Below are positions 26,840 to 35,304 of a stretch of 64,000 bases of DNA, piece by piece. Location of the stretch: positions 186,001 to 250,000 of the forward strand of contig NZ_NRTA01000002.1 in assembly GCF_002286735.1 (NCBI RefSeq), read 5' to 3'. How positions within the stretch are numbered: position 1 is the first letter of the stretch; each line of letters begins with the position of its first letter. The notes beneath the pieces were generated by a model. The model did no database searches and was not told where the DNA came from. It worked only from the letters and a program-made list of their open reading frames with translations. This DNA is from Leptolyngbya sp. BC1307. Its GTDB lineage: Bacteria > Cyanobacteriota > Cyanobacteriia > Phormidesmidales > Phormidesmidaceae. The translations under genes were made by a program, and so were the position numbers.

Positions 26840-27931
26840 TTACTGGCTCAATTCTATCTGAGGTAGCGCTGGTAATGACTGCATGTGAGGCCGTAGCGCA
26901 CTTGGCGCAACCCCCGCTCGGTAGGCCGCGATCGCCCCGACTGCTTCTAAATAAGTATTGACGGCGATCGCCCGAATGCCCAGATCAGCCGCGCTGACGG
27001 CCATCGCCGTGACATTTTCCTCAACGGCAATCACCTGCGCCGCCCGCTGCGCCAAACTCATCACCGCACTGCCGCCAAAAGCCGTAGCGGGCGCGATCAC
27101 TGTATCAACCTGGTCAGCGCTAATCACCACAGCCTGCGTCCGCTCGGATGAATCGTTACCCAGGCCGACAAATTGCGGTGCCCGGCTCAAGCCAGCTAGA
27201 ACGCAGGGTAAAAAGGTATGGCCAATCTCTTCGGCGGCGGAACGGGGAGAGATCGTCGGGTCGAGTGGCAGCGGGGAGAGGGCAGGCGCGTGGGCGCAGG
27301 GGAGCTTAAAGGTACGCACTACCAGGTGACTGATAACGGCTTCGGCTCCGGCTAACGGGTCAACGCCTTGGCCCTGACGGTAGGCAGCGAGGGCAGCGGC
27401 ATCTTCATCTTCAGGGAAGCGGGCAATGACGGCGATCGCTTTTACCCGCGCCTCATGGATCAATCGCTCTGCCGCTCGCAGCAGACTGCCCGGATTTTCT
27501 AATGTGCCCCAAGACGCGCCCGACTGAGTGGTTTTGAGGCTGACCTGCAAAGGCATGTCGGTCACGACATGTGCTCTGATGTCCAGACCAAGCGTAGCCC
27601 GAGCCGCATCGGCTGCCTGCAAGTGTCGCCAGCGCAGCTCGGATTCTACCGCTTGGTCAATTACCAGGCCAATCGGATTTTGATGCACCGGTCGTAGTCC
27701 CCAGTGCCCAGCGGCAAACTGATCCAGGCCGTAGCCCTCGACGTAGTCGGCATTTTCTATCGGCCAGTAGAGCTGCGCCCCATTGAGCACGTTGGGATGG
27801 GTGATCAGTCGGTCGGTGACTGTCGATAGCGTACGAGCAACGGGCAGAGCATCTCCGGCGTAGCCCCCGATGGCCGCGCCGACGCCAGTGGGGATAATCA
27901 GCACCGTCGTATGCGGTTTTTTTACGGTCAT
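26840..27931 (-). CDS. DUF3326 domain protein
   Basis: A 363-residue soluble protein with the features of DUF3326: N-terminal TTVLIIPTGVGAAIGGYAGDA and a mid-sequence NGAQLYWPIENADYVEGYGL, then a C-terminal AFGGSAVMSLAQRA region with Rossmann-like character. No catalytic site is established for the family. Its start overlaps the stop of a 73-residue gene by four bases, and a [2Fe-2S] ferredoxin lies just upstream, so the three form a tight operon. The company suggests a redox or cofactor-related role, but this is inference. Confidence 0.85.
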   Translation of the reverse strand: MTVKKPHTTVLIIPTGVGAAIGGYAGDALPVARTLSTVTDRLITHPNVLNGAQLYWPIENADYVEGYGLDQFAAGHWGLRPVHQNPIGLVIDQAVESELRWRHLQAADAARATLGLDIRAHVVTDMPLQVSLKTTQSGASWGTLENPGSLLRAAERLIHEARVKAIAVIARFPEDEDAAALAAYRQGQGVDPLAGAEAVISHLVVRTFKLPCAHAPALSPLPLDPTISPRSAAEEIGHTFLPCVLAGLSRAPQFVGLGNDSSERTQAVVISADQVDTVIAPATAFGGSAVMSLAQRAAQVIAVEENVTAMAVSAADLGIRAIAVNTYLEAVGAIAAYRAGVAPSALRPHMQSLPALPQIELSQ

Positions 27932-28149
27932 TTGATGAGGGTGACGACCGCTTCCACATGGGCGGTCTGATTGTCTTTGTCGATGGCGGTAATGGCCCAG
28001 CGGAGAGGGTCACCGTGGTCTGAAAGGGTGGTTTCGATGTGCGATCGCAGCGCATCTGAACGCATCACATCAGAGCCCGCTACAGCAGCGCGTAGTTTGC
28101 CGGGGGGCGCTAGCAAAGACACCTCTATCGTGATTAGTTTGGTCTGCAT
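27928..28149 (-). CDS. Small conserved protein in the ferredoxin-DUF3326 operon (73 aa)
   Basis: A 73-residue frame that begins 13 bases after the ferredoxin stop and ends with a four-base ATGA overlap into the DUF3326 gene. It has a simple alternating strand-helix-strand look (TKLITIEVSLLAPPG, then a helix with charged residues, then AHVEAVVTLIK), compatible with a small ferredoxin-like or PII-like fold. No family name recognised. Operon position makes it a real gene. Confidence 0.78.
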   Translation of the reverse strand: MQTKLITIEVSLLAPPGKLRAAVAGSDVMRSDALRSHIETTLSDHGDPLRWAITAIDKDNQTAHVEAVVTLIK

Positions 28150-28162
28150 CGTGGTTGCCTAG

Positions 28163-28483
28163 CTAGCCCGGCTGACCGAACTGACGGGCGTAGACTTCGT
28201 CCTCTTTTTCAGTTTCTAGCTTCAGATCTGAAGTGGGAAAAGCTACGCAGAGCAACGCATAGCCATCGGCCTGCAGCTCTGTGCTCACACCCATCCCGTC
28301 GGTCTGATCGACAGTGCCCTCTGTAATCAGCGCGGCACAAGTCGTACAGACGCCCGCACTACAAGAGAACGGTAGATCTAGCCCAGCGAACTGAGCCGCC
28401 TCTAGCACCGTTTGGTCTTCGGGTACTGGAATGCTGTGAATCTTGCCCTGATGATGAATTTCGGCTGTAAAGGTTTTACCCAT
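28163..28483 (-). CDS. Plant-type [2Fe-2S] ferredoxin
   Basis: A 106-residue electron carrier. The cluster ligands are visible in PFSCSAGVCTTCAALI (C-x4-C-x2-C) with the fourth Cys in ALLCVAFP. The rest is a beta-grasp fold with DQTVLEAAQFAGLDLP before the cluster loop, and the C-terminal extension EKEDEVYARQFGQPG is longer than in PetF. It is probably a specialised, not the bulk photosynthetic, ferredoxin. First gene of the three-gene unit with the 73-residue protein and DUF3326. Confidence 0.93.
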   Translation of the reverse strand: MGKTFTAEIHHQGKIHSIPVPEDQTVLEAAQFAGLDLPFSCSAGVCTTCAALITEGTVDQTDGMGVSTELQADGYALLCVAFPTSDLKLETEKEDEVYARQFGQPG

Positions 28484-28536
28484 CTTTAGTGCTTACCTGC
28501 GTCCCTTTGGCTGCGTTTCTCTATGACGCTACCTCT

Positions 28537-28719
28537 CTATGACGCTACTTGAGAAGGGAAAGCGCGGTCAAATTCTTCGAGCAGGTCATCGATTTCTTCT
28601 AGCGCCTGGTTAACGTCGATGCGCAAAGTCCCGATGCCGGGCTGCTCTAACAAACGTAGCAGCGATTGCCGCTTAGTGCGGATCAGCTCAATTCTGGTTT
28701 GAAGAGCGGCAAATTCCAT
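28537..28719 (-). CDS. Small charged helical protein (60 aa)
   Basis: ATG at 28719, with GGAG about 12 bases upstream. The protein is a continuous charged helix (LQTRIELIRTKRQSLLRLLE, then ALEEIDDLLEEFDRAF) with leucine heptads, so it should form a helical hairpin or coiled coil. It precedes the ferredoxin operon by 53 bases on the same strand and may be its first gene. Unknown function. Confidence 0.62.
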   Translation of the reverse strand: MEFAALQTRIELIRTKRQSLLRLLEQPGIGTLRIDVNQALEEIDDLLEEFDRAFPSQVAS

Positions 28720-28833
28720 ATCAAACGGGTCTCCGAGATGAGTTACATTTCTTTATAGGATTATAGGATAAATACATCCGGGGCTGAGCGCATCTGCACC
28801 TCTGCCTATTTCGAGCGATTTAAAAAAAGGAAA

Positions 28834-29379
28834 ATGACCATGCTGCGCAAAATTCCCCTGGGATCTGTCCTCCTCATCGCTGGCGGCCTTCTGACGATTA
28901 TTGGCTTTGTCGCCTATGCCCAAGAAAAAGCCACGCTCAACCTGATTGGCTTTTTCTATGGGGTACCCATTTTGCTGGGGGGATTAGCCCTGCGCGCCGC
29001 TGAGCTAACGCCTGTACCCTACACACAGCTACCCAGTGCGGCGGTGATCGCCCTGCGCCAGCAGGCCACTCAAACCCAAACCCAAGTGCGCCAGGACGTT
29101 ACCCGCTACCGCTACGGACAAGAGGCTCACCTGGATGAAACCCTGGAGCGGCTCGGCCTCAGCCCCAACGACACGCAGCGCCCGGTGCTATCAGGTATTC
29201 ATGAAGAGCAGCGAGATGGCGCGTACACGCTGGTATTAGAGTTTGACTCGCCCTATGTGCCGTTTGAAAAATGGCAGGAGAAGCAGCCCAAGATTGAAGC
29301 CTTCTTTGGCCCTGGCATCGTGGCCGAAGTGAGCCAGCCCGCTGAGAAGAAGGTAGCGCTGGCGATGAAGACAGTGTGA
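28834..29379 (+). CDS. DUF2854 membrane protein
   Basis: A 181-residue protein of the DUF2854 family shared by cyanobacteria and plastids. Two hydrophobic segments lie at about 7-27 and 35-54 (VLLIAGGLLTIIGFVAYA; NLIGFFYGVPILLGGLAL). The following region is soluble: a Gln/Thr-rich helix and a mixed domain with YVPFEKWQEKQPKIEAFFGPG. Starts possible at ATG 28834 or 28840; GGAAAATG gives a weak ribosome site. It probably sits in thylakoid or plasma membrane; its role is not established. Confidence 0.86.
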   Translation: MTMLRKIPLGSVLLIAGGLLTIIGFVAYAQEKATLNLIGFFYGVPILLGGLALRAAELTPVPYTQLPSAAVIALRQQATQTQTQVRQDVTRYRYGQEAHLDETLERLGLSPNDTQRPVLSGIHEEQRDGAYTLVLEFDSPYVPFEKWQEKQPKIEAFFGPGIVAEVSQPAEKKVALAMKTV

Positions 29380-29381
29380 TC

Positions 29382-29479
29382 TCGACTGCGCTCGGCCACC
29401 GGGATTTTGGCTACGCTTAGCCACCGGGCAGTGCTCCCCAGCCCCTATCGCCCCAAACCAGGTAGCTGAGCGCAGTCGA
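29382..29479. repeat. Inverted repeat with TCGACTGCGCTC / GAGCGCAGTCGA arms
   Basis: TCGACTGCGCTC (29382-29393) and GAGCGCAGTCGA (29468-29479) are perfect reverse complements 74 bases apart, in the gap between DUF2854 and crr7 (convergent). The arm GCTGAGCGCAGTC also occurs at 62855-62867, so it is a dispersed intergenic motif. Could act as a weak bidirectional terminator. Confidence 0.65.
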
Positions 29480-29481
29480 AG

Positions 29482-29739
29482 CTACTTTTCTAACCTGACC
29501 GCATACCACTGCACGGCTTCACCGGGTGCAGTTTCAAATTCGCAGTGGGTTTCCATCAGATACTGAGCCCGTTTTTCATCCGATGAAATCTTTTTCAAGT
29601 CGGGCGGCAGATTGTCTGAGTGTTGGGCCAGCACTGCCTTTAGCTGATCGAGCAGTTCGGCGGGTGTCAGGAAAGTCTCACTGGCATCAGGGGTGAGAAA
29701 GACAAACATCTCCTCGCTATACATCATCGAATCGGCCAT
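29482..29739 (-). CDS. crr7: Chlororespiratory reduction protein 7 (CRR7)
   Basis: An 85-residue protein shared by cyanobacteria and chloroplasts, needed for assembly or stability of the NDH-1 (photosynthetic complex I) hydrophilic subcomplex. It matches the family throughout: N-terminal MYSEEMFVFLTPDASETFLT, the LPPDLKK segment, YLMETHCEFETAPGE and the C-terminal VQWYAVRLEK. AGGAG is eight bases before the ATG. Encoded divergently from sir and convergently with DUF2854. Confidence 0.9.
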   Translation of the reverse strand: MADSMMYSEEMFVFLTPDASETFLTPAELLDQLKAVLAQHSDNLPPDLKKISSDEKRAQYLMETHCEFETAPGEAVQWYAVRLEK

Positions 29740-29937
29740 GGGTGGGGCTCCTAGAGCGATCGCTCAAACACTCAGTAACATTGAACTACTCGATACAAAA
29801 TAAGTCGAATCTTTTCCAGGCAACCCCCTTGATCAAACTACGGTGATAAAATTTCTATAGATACACCGACATCCCGACCGGATTACCGGACATTCACTCG
29901 CTCAACTATTCATCACGCTCCTCAAATCAAACTTCCC

Positions 29938-31842
29938 ATGGTTCAAACGCCCATTCAACCCGCCGAAAAAAAGGTTTCTAAGCTTGAAGGCATTAAAGAG
30001 CGCAGCCAGTTTCTGCGGGAGCCTGTGGCGACTGAGCTAAAGCAAGATACCACTCACTTTACCGAAGCCGGCATTCAGATCCTCAAGTTTCACGGCTCCT
30101 ACCAGCAGGATAACCGCGACAATCGCATTCGAGGCCAGGAAAAGGACTATCAGATGATGCTCCGCCTGCGCAATCCCGGCGGCTATATTTCTCCTGAGCT
30201 ATATCTCACCCTGGATGATATCTCGAATAAGTATGGGAATGGCACGCTGCGGGCGACCACCCGTCAGGCTTTTCAGCTCCACGGCATTCTCAAGAAAAAT
30301 CTCAAGGCGACGCTAGCTGAGATTATTCGCAGCATGGGCTCGACCTTAGGAGCCTGCGGCGACCTCAGCCGTAATGTGATGGCTCCGCCCGCCCCTTACA
30401 AAAATAAACCTGAGTACATCCTGGCTCGTCAGTACGCCACTAACATTGCCGACTTGCTCACGCCTCAGACCCCGGCCTATTACGAAATTTGGCTAGATGG
30501 TGAAAAGGTGGTGACCACCGCAGAAGATCCGGCTGTCGTCGCTGCCCGACAGGGCCGAGCCGGTCATGTAGACGGAGAGCCTCATCCGGTAGAGCCGATT
30601 TACGGGGTGCAGTATATGCCTCGCAAATTTAAGTGTGCGGTCACCGTTCCGGGCGACAACTCAGTCGATGCCTACACGCAAGATGTCACCCTGGTCGTGA
30701 TCACTGATGACGGCGGCGAACTGCAGGGCTTTAACGTGATGGCAGGCGGCGGCATGGGCCGCACCCATAACAAAGAAGAAACCTTTGCTCGAATTGCCGA
30801 TCATATTGGCTATGTGAATAAGGACGATATCTATGACCTGATCAAAGCGATTGTCTTTACACAAAGAGACTATGGCGAACGGTACAACCGCCGCGTGTCT
30901 CGGATGAAATATCTCGTTCATCGCTGGGGTCTGCCGAAGTTTATTGCCGAAGTTGAAAAGAGATTTGGCAAAAAGCTGGAGCCTTATAGAGATCTACCCG
31001 AATGGAAGTTTGAAGACTATTTGGGCTGGCACGAGCAGGGCGATGGCAAGCTGTTTGTTGGGGTGCATGTCCGCAATGGCCGGGTGCACAACCAGGGCAA
31101 ACTCCGTAACAAAGCGGCGCTCAAAGAGATTGTCGAAAAGTTTCAGCTACCGATGCGGGTAACCCCAAATCAGAGCGTGGTTCTCTGCGATATTGATCCG
31201 GCTGACAAGGCCGCAATTCAGGCGATTTTAGACCGTGACGGCATCACGCCTGACAGCAAAGTGGACTCTTTAGAGCGCTATGCGATGGCCTGCCCGGCGC
31301 TGCCGACCTGCGGCCTGGCGGTGACAGAGTCGGAGCGAATTATCCCAAGTATGTTGGAGCGGATTCGCAAGCTGTTGAACAAATTAGGGCTGAGGAACGA
31401 GACATTTGTCACTCGTATGACGGGCTGCCCTAACGGCTGCGCTCGCCCTTATATGGCCGAACTCGGGTTTGTCGGCAGTGCGCCCGATAGCTATCAGCTG
31501 TGGCTGGGCGGATCGCCTAACCAGATCCGACTGGCTCGGCCTTACATGGAGCGCTTGCATGTAGACCATTTAGAAAAAGAGCTGGAGCCGCTGTTTGCTT
31601 GCTTTAAGCAAAATCGGAATACAGGAGAGAGTTTTGGTGATTTTTGCGATCGCTACACCTTTGATGCCCTCCGCCAATTCAGCGAAACCTACACGCCAGC
31701 CAAAGCAATCGGTTCAGGCCGTCGTCGTAACCGGGTAGGCGTCTCCGACGAGCTGTTTGCCAAGATCAAGGCAAAAGCAACGGCCGAGGGTAAGAGCATG
31801 GCAGACGTACTTGAAGATGCGATCAAAGCAGGCATCGATTAG
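29938..31842 (+). CDS. sir: Ferredoxin-dependent sulfite reductase
   Basis: Sir reduces sulfite to sulfide with six electrons from ferredoxin, using siroheme bridged to a [4Fe-4S] cluster. Duplicated nitrite/sulfite reductase half-domains are present, and the four cluster Cys lie in [15 protein letters not shown] (C-x5-C) and [17 protein letters not shown] (C-x3-C). Length 634 aa is typical. The last 40 residues ([20 protein letters not shown] followed by a [11 protein letters not shown] helix) resemble a ribbon-helix-helix DNA-binding element; plant Sir also binds plastid nucleoids. Together with cysC and the SLC13 permease in this window it covers three steps of sulfate assimilation, though not in one operon. 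Confidence 0.95.
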   Translation: MVQTPIQPAEKKVSKLEGIKERSQFLREPVATELKQDTTHFTEAGIQILKFHGSYQQDNRDNRIRGQEKDYQMMLRLRNPGGYISPELYLTLDDISNKYGNGTLRATTRQAFQLHGILKKNLKATLAEIIRSMGSTLGACGDLSRNVMAPPAPYKNKPEYILARQYATNIADLLTPQTPAYYEIWLDGEKVVTTAEDPAVVAARQGRAGHVDGEPHPVEPIYGVQYMPRKFKCAVTVPGDNSVDAYTQDVTLVVITDDGGELQGFNVMAGGGMGRTHNKEETFARIADHIGYVNKDDIYDLIKAIVFTQRDYGERYNRRVSRMKYLVHRWGLPKFIAEVEKRFGKKLEPYRDLPEWKFEDYLGWHEQGDGKLFVGVHVRNGRVHNQGKLRNKAALKEIVEKFQLPMRVTPNQSVVLCDIDPADKAAIQAILDRDGITPDSKVDSLERYAMACPALPTCGLAVTESERIIPSMLERIRKLLNKLGLRNETFVTRMTGCPNGCARPYMAELGFVGSAPDSYQLWLGGSPNQIRLARPYMERLHVDHLEKELEPLFACFKQNRNTGESFGDFCDRYTFDALRQFSETYTPAKAIGSGRRRNRVGVSDELFAKIKAKATAEGKSMADVLEDAIKAGID

Positions 31843-31914
31843 GAAAGGCTGGCTCACTGGTGACGGTTGATCGGTCGAGTACGATAGAAAGGCGAGTCAA
31901 ATACTGTAAGCCCG

Positions 31915-32535
31915 ATGAAACGTACCCACAAGCGAAACGATCTCATTCAAGCTGGCCGCGATATTGTGATCCGACAGGGATTTAACGCGGCTGGACTCAA
32001 TGACATATTGACGACCGCAGGCGTGCCCAAAGGTTCGTTTTACTACTACTTTGCGAGCAAAGAAGACTTTGGGCTCGCGATCATTGAGGATTTTGCCCTC
32101 AAGTACGGCGAGAGACTACAAGCCACGCTAGAAGATGGGCGGTTTTCGCCGCTAACGCGCCTGAACAACTATTTTGAGATGGGTATTGCTGAGATGAGGG
32201 CCTGTCAGTGTGCCAATGGCTGCCTGATCGGCAACCTCGCTCAGGAGCTATCTGCCCAAAATGAGCTGTTTCGCGATCGCCTCAATCAAATCCTATCTGA
32301 CTGGGAACAGCAGTTTGCCAAGTGCCTGCAAGCCGCCTATGAGAGTGGAGAGATTGCTGGTGACCGTAACTGGACAGATTTAGCCAAATTCACCCTGTCT
32401 GGCTGGGAAGGCGCTATATTGCAGGCAAAGGTGACCAAGTCCGTAGCGCCCATGCAAACTTTCGTTCAGGTGCTATTCGCTCAGGTCTTTAACAGATCTA
32501 ATCTAACTAGCGGTAGATCTAAAATAGTCGATTAA
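31915..32535 (+). CDS. TetR/AcrR-family regulator (NemR-like)
   Basis: A 206-residue repressor. The HTH is at 7-50 (NDLIQAGRDIVIRQGFNAAG, then DILTTAGVPKGSFYYYFASKEDFG). The ligand domain contains MRACQCANGCLIGNLAQELS with three closely spaced Cys; the GCLIGNL phrase is shared with thiol-sensing NemR-type proteins, so detection of electrophiles through Cys is likely. It is followed by an SDR and an Old Yellow Enzyme, with a palindrome (32551-32575) between. NemR in E. coli likewise controls an Old Yellow Enzyme, supporting the assignment. Confidence 0.9.
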   Translation: MKRTHKRNDLIQAGRDIVIRQGFNAAGLNDILTTAGVPKGSFYYYFASKEDFGLAIIEDFALKYGERLQATLEDGRFSPLTRLNNYFEMGIAEMRACQCANGCLIGNLAQELSAQNELFRDRLNQILSDWEQQFAKCLQAAYESGEIAGDRNWTDLAKFTLSGWEGAILQAKVTKSVAPMQTFVQVLFAQVFNRSNLTSGRSKIVD

Positions 32536-32550
32536 AACATACCATTAAGC

Positions 32551-32575
32551 ATTGGTAGACGACTGGTCTACTAAT
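32551..32575. promoter_or_regulatory. TetR-type operator candidate
   Basis: ATTGGTAGAC (32551-32560) and GTCTACTAAT (32566-32575) are reverse complements at 9 of 10 positions with a 5-base spacer; the core TAGAC-N5-GTCTA is perfect. It sits 15 bases after the TetR stop and about 108 bases before the SDR start, where a repressor of the SDR-OYE pair would bind. Confidence 0.65.
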
Positions 32576-32682
32576 GTTCCTATTCACAATTTTAGAGAAA
32601 ATGAGCGGCCAAGTTAGCAGTCCTGTTCGTAGCTTGTTCGGACTAGCCAGGCCGCTGATACACACCATAGAAAGGATTCATT

Positions 32683-33420
32683 ATGTCTGAGATACAGAAC
32701 AAAGTCGTTATCATCACGGGTGCTAGCAGCGGCCTGGGTGAGGCGACCGCTCGCCGGTTAGCAAAAGGCGGGGCTAAGCTCATGCTGGCCGCTAGAAGAG
32801 AAGATCGGCTGAAAGAACTGGCTGATGATATTAACAAAGCGGGCGGCACAGCCAAATATCAGCTGACCGATGTGACCGACCGCAGTCAGGTCGAAGCGCT
32901 GGCTAAGGCGACTCATCAGGCCTATGGCCAGATAGACGTACTGGTAAACAACGCTGGACTAATGCCTCTATCGCCTCTAGCCGCCCTCAAGGTAGATGAG
33001 TGGGACAAGATGATCGATGTCAATATCAAAGGCGTGCTGTACGGCGTAGCAGCGGTACTGCCGATTATGAAACAGCAAAAGTCTGGTCATATTATCAATC
33101 TCTCTTCCGTTGCAGGGCATCAGGTTTTTCCATCTGGTGTGGTCTACTGTGCGACTAAGTTTGCAGTGAAAGCTATTTCTGAGGGCATTCGGCTAGAGGG
33201 CAACGGTGAAATTCGCTCGACTAATATTTCTCCTGGCGCTGTAGACACTGAGCTAACCAGCACTATCTCTCACGAAGAAAGTGCAAAAAATGCCGATCAG
33301 ATGTATGGCGTTGCGATTGATGCAGATGCGATCGCCCGAGCCATTGCCTACGCCATCGAACAGCCTAGCGATGTCGATATCAACGAGATGATCATCCGCC
33401 CAACCAAGCAAGAGCTGTAA
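32683..33420 (+). CDS. Short-chain dehydrogenase/reductase
   Basis: A 245-residue classical SDR. NAD(P) binding is by TGASSGLG (residues 12-19), NNAG follows the fourth strand, Ser is in NLSSVAG, and the catalytic pair is Y155 and K159 (YCATK). The AARREDRL phrase with two Arg after strand 2 favours NADP. Likely an aldehyde or ketone reductase of the serine/3-hydroxy-acid type. It is the first gene after the palindromic operator and is 11 bases upstream of the Old Yellow Enzyme gene, so they form an operon. Confidence 0.93.
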   Translation: MSEIQNKVVIITGASSGLGEATARRLAKGGAKLMLAARREDRLKELADDINKAGGTAKYQLTDVTDRSQVEALAKATHQAYGQIDVLVNNAGLMPLSPLAALKVDEWDKMIDVNIKGVLYGVAAVLPIMKQQKSGHIINLSSVAGHQVFPSGVVYCATKFAVKAISEGIRLEGNGEIRSTNISPGAVDTELTSTISHEESAKNADQMYGVAIDADAIARAIAYAIEQPSDVDINEMIIRPTKQEL

Positions 33421-33431
33421 TTATTTTCACT

Positions 33432-34550
33432 ATGACTTCTTCGACAAACGTTCCTCATCTCCTCAGTTCTTTTAATCTCAAAGATCTCTCTTTAAAAAAT
33501 CGCGTGGCCATGGCTCCGCTGACTCGGGCCCGCGCTGGCGCAGAGAGAATGCCCAATGAGCTGATGGCGGAGTACTACGCTCAGCGGGCGGGCGCTGGCC
33601 TGATCATTGCCGAAGGGACTGCGCCATCCCTTCAGGGCAATGGCTGGCAGCATGCCCCGGGTATATATACCGCCGAACAAGCGGCAGCTTGGAAACCGGT
33701 AGTGGATGCGGTTCATGCGAAAGGAACGTCCTTTTTCTTACAGCTGTGGCATACCGGCAGAGCTTCTCACAGCAGTTTTCAAGCCAACGGCCAGCTACCG
33801 GTTGCGCCCTCGGCGATTAAGATTGAAGGCTCTGAAGCGCATACGCCCAGCGGCAGTCAGCCTTATGAAGTACCCCGAGCGTTAACGACTGAAGAAGTTC
33901 CTCAGGTGGTAGAAGACTATCGCCAGGCGACTGAAAACGCGAAAAAAGCGGGCTTCGATGGCGTCGAAATTCATGCTGCGAATGGCTATTTGATCGATGA
34001 ATTTTTGCAGTCTAAGACCAATCAGCGGACTGATCGGTACGGCGGCAGCGTGGAAAATCGCTATCGGTTTTTGCAGGAAATCATTGAGGCCATTCTCACG
34101 GTATGGCCTGCCGGTAGAGTGGGCGTGAGACTTGCACCCAACGGCAACTTCAACGATATGGGTTCACCCGACTACCGGGAGACGTTTACCTACGTCGCCA
34201 AGCAGCTCAATCAATACAGTCTGGGCTATCTGCATGTGCTGGATGGATTAGCGTTTGGCTTTCATGAGCTGGGCGAGCCGATGATGCTCGCTGAATTTCG
34301 GCAGGTATATGACGGGGCGCTCATTGGTAACTGTGGCTATGATCGGGAGATGGCAGAGCAGGCGATCGCATCTGGAGATGCCGACCTAATTGCCTTTGGC
34401 CGCCCGTTCATCAGCAACCCTGACCTGGTTGCCCGCTTTGAAAATAACTGGCCGCTCAATGCTGACCCCGATCAGGCGATCTGGTATTCCTTTGACGCGG
34501 CGGGATACACAGACTTCCCCACCTATGAGGCAGCTAAAGTAGCTGCTTAA
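33432..34550 (+). CDS. Old Yellow Enzyme family alkene reductase (NemA/XenB type)
   Basis: A 372-residue FMN-dependent ene-reductase that reduces activated C=C bonds (N-ethylmaleimide, enals) and some nitro compounds with NADPH. Features are the N-terminal LKNRVAMAPLTRARA, the LQLWHTGRASH segment, HAANGYLIDEFLQ with the His/Asn substrate pair, TDRYGGSVENR, and FMN-phosphate binding at GNCGYDREMAE and AFGRPFISNPDL. It lies directly behind the SDR and under a NemR-like regulator, a standard electrophile-stress arrangement. A strong terminator follows. Confidence 0.95.
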   Translation: MTSSTNVPHLLSSFNLKDLSLKNRVAMAPLTRARAGAERMPNELMAEYYAQRAGAGLIIAEGTAPSLQGNGWQHAPGIYTAEQAAAWKPVVDAVHAKGTSFFLQLWHTGRASHSSFQANGQLPVAPSAIKIEGSEAHTPSGSQPYEVPRALTTEEVPQVVEDYRQATENAKKAGFDGVEIHAANGYLIDEFLQSKTNQRTDRYGGSVENRYRFLQEIIEAILTVWPAGRVGVRLAPNGNFNDMGSPDYRETFTYVAKQLNQYSLGYLHVLDGLAFGFHELGEPMMLAEFRQVYDGALIGNCGYDREMAEQAIASGDADLIAFGRPFISNPDLVARFENNWPLNADPDQAIWYSFDAAGYTDFPTYEAAKVAA

Positions 34551-34618
34551 GCAAGCATTGTCCTAAGTGCTTTAGCGGCTACGTTGGGGCAACTGACTAA
34601 CATCCTAAAGACGGGATT

Positions 34619-34648
34619 ATAGGGGGCGTTCTTCGGAGCGTCCCCTAT
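34619..34648 (+). terminator. Strong terminator with cUUCGg tetraloop after the Old Yellow Enzyme gene
   Basis: ATAGGGGGCGTTC (34619-34631) pairs with GAGCGTCCCCTAT (34636-34648) with a few G-T wobbles, capped by a C(TTCG)G tetraloop. It closes the SDR-OYE operon 68 bases after the stop. Confidence 0.8.
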
Positions 34649-34686
34649 GCTCTTAGAGAGCCGTTTATCTATGAAAAACTCAAACC

Positions 34687-35232
34687 GTGAAATTTAAAAG
34701 TACACCCAATCGCTGTGTCAACGTTGACGGCGCAGAAATCTGGATCAGCCGCAGCGTGACTGTTTTACCCGTTCTCTTCTTTGTCAGCAAAGGCGTCAAG
34801 TACGTGCCGCTGGGGCTGCGCGGCGAAGATCTGCCCGAAGGCGTTGGGCAGTGGGGTCTGCCCGGTGGCTATCTCGACTATGACGAAACTGCGACTGAAG
34901 CCGTCTACCGCGAAGTCTGGGAAGAGCTGGGTCTAGATATTCCACAGCTGATTCAAGACTTTCGCTTTGAAGGCAACCTTGACCATCCGTATGAGGTTTA
35001 CAGTACGCCGCTGCGCCGCCAGAATGTCACGCTCAAGTATGCGCTGATGTTTCATCTCGGCGAGGCCAACCTGCCCCCGCTCGATCCGCAAGTTTCTCAG
35101 GGTGAGGTGGTCGAAGCGCGATGGTTTGACGTGGCGACTGCTTTGACGATGCCGCTGGCCTTTAATCATCATCAGGTGATGAGGGAATGTCTGGAGCGCT
35201 ATTACGCCGAACCTTCGCGCCAGCAGGCATAG
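34687..35232 (+). CDS. Nudix hydrolase
   Basis: A 181-residue pyrophosphohydrolase. The Nudix box is complete: GGYLDYDETATEAVYREVWEELG, reading G-x5-E-x7-R-E-x2-E-E-x-G (about residues 57-80; the motif here exceeds the usual only by a Leu). The preceding GVGQWGLPGG is the usual lead-in. The N-terminus has a small Cys/Asp/Ile beta region. GTG start at 34687; no ATG in frame nearby. Substrate not readable; NDP-sugars, NUDT-type nucleotides and ADP-ribose are all possible. It is 72 bases ahead of an alpha/beta-fold gene. Confidence 0.9.
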   Translation: MKFKSTPNRCVNVDGAEIWISRSVTVLPVLFFVSKGVKYVPLGLRGEDLPEGVGQWGLPGGYLDYDETATEAVYREVWEELGLDIPQLIQDFRFEGNLDHPYEVYSTPLRRQNVTLKYALMFHLGEANLPPLDPQVSQGEVVEARWFDVATALTMPLAFNHHQVMRECLERYYAEPSRQQA

Positions 35233-35304
35233 ATCTTTCTTCAGCTATAGTGTCTAGCCTCGGCGGTTCGATACGATCAGGCTCAGTCGCTATTGGTAGC
35301 CCCT

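Noticed and set aside
29775-29789. GTA...TAC pair upstream of sir, resembling an NtcA site
   Set aside because: The spacer is nine bases, not the required eight, and no fitting -10 box follows.
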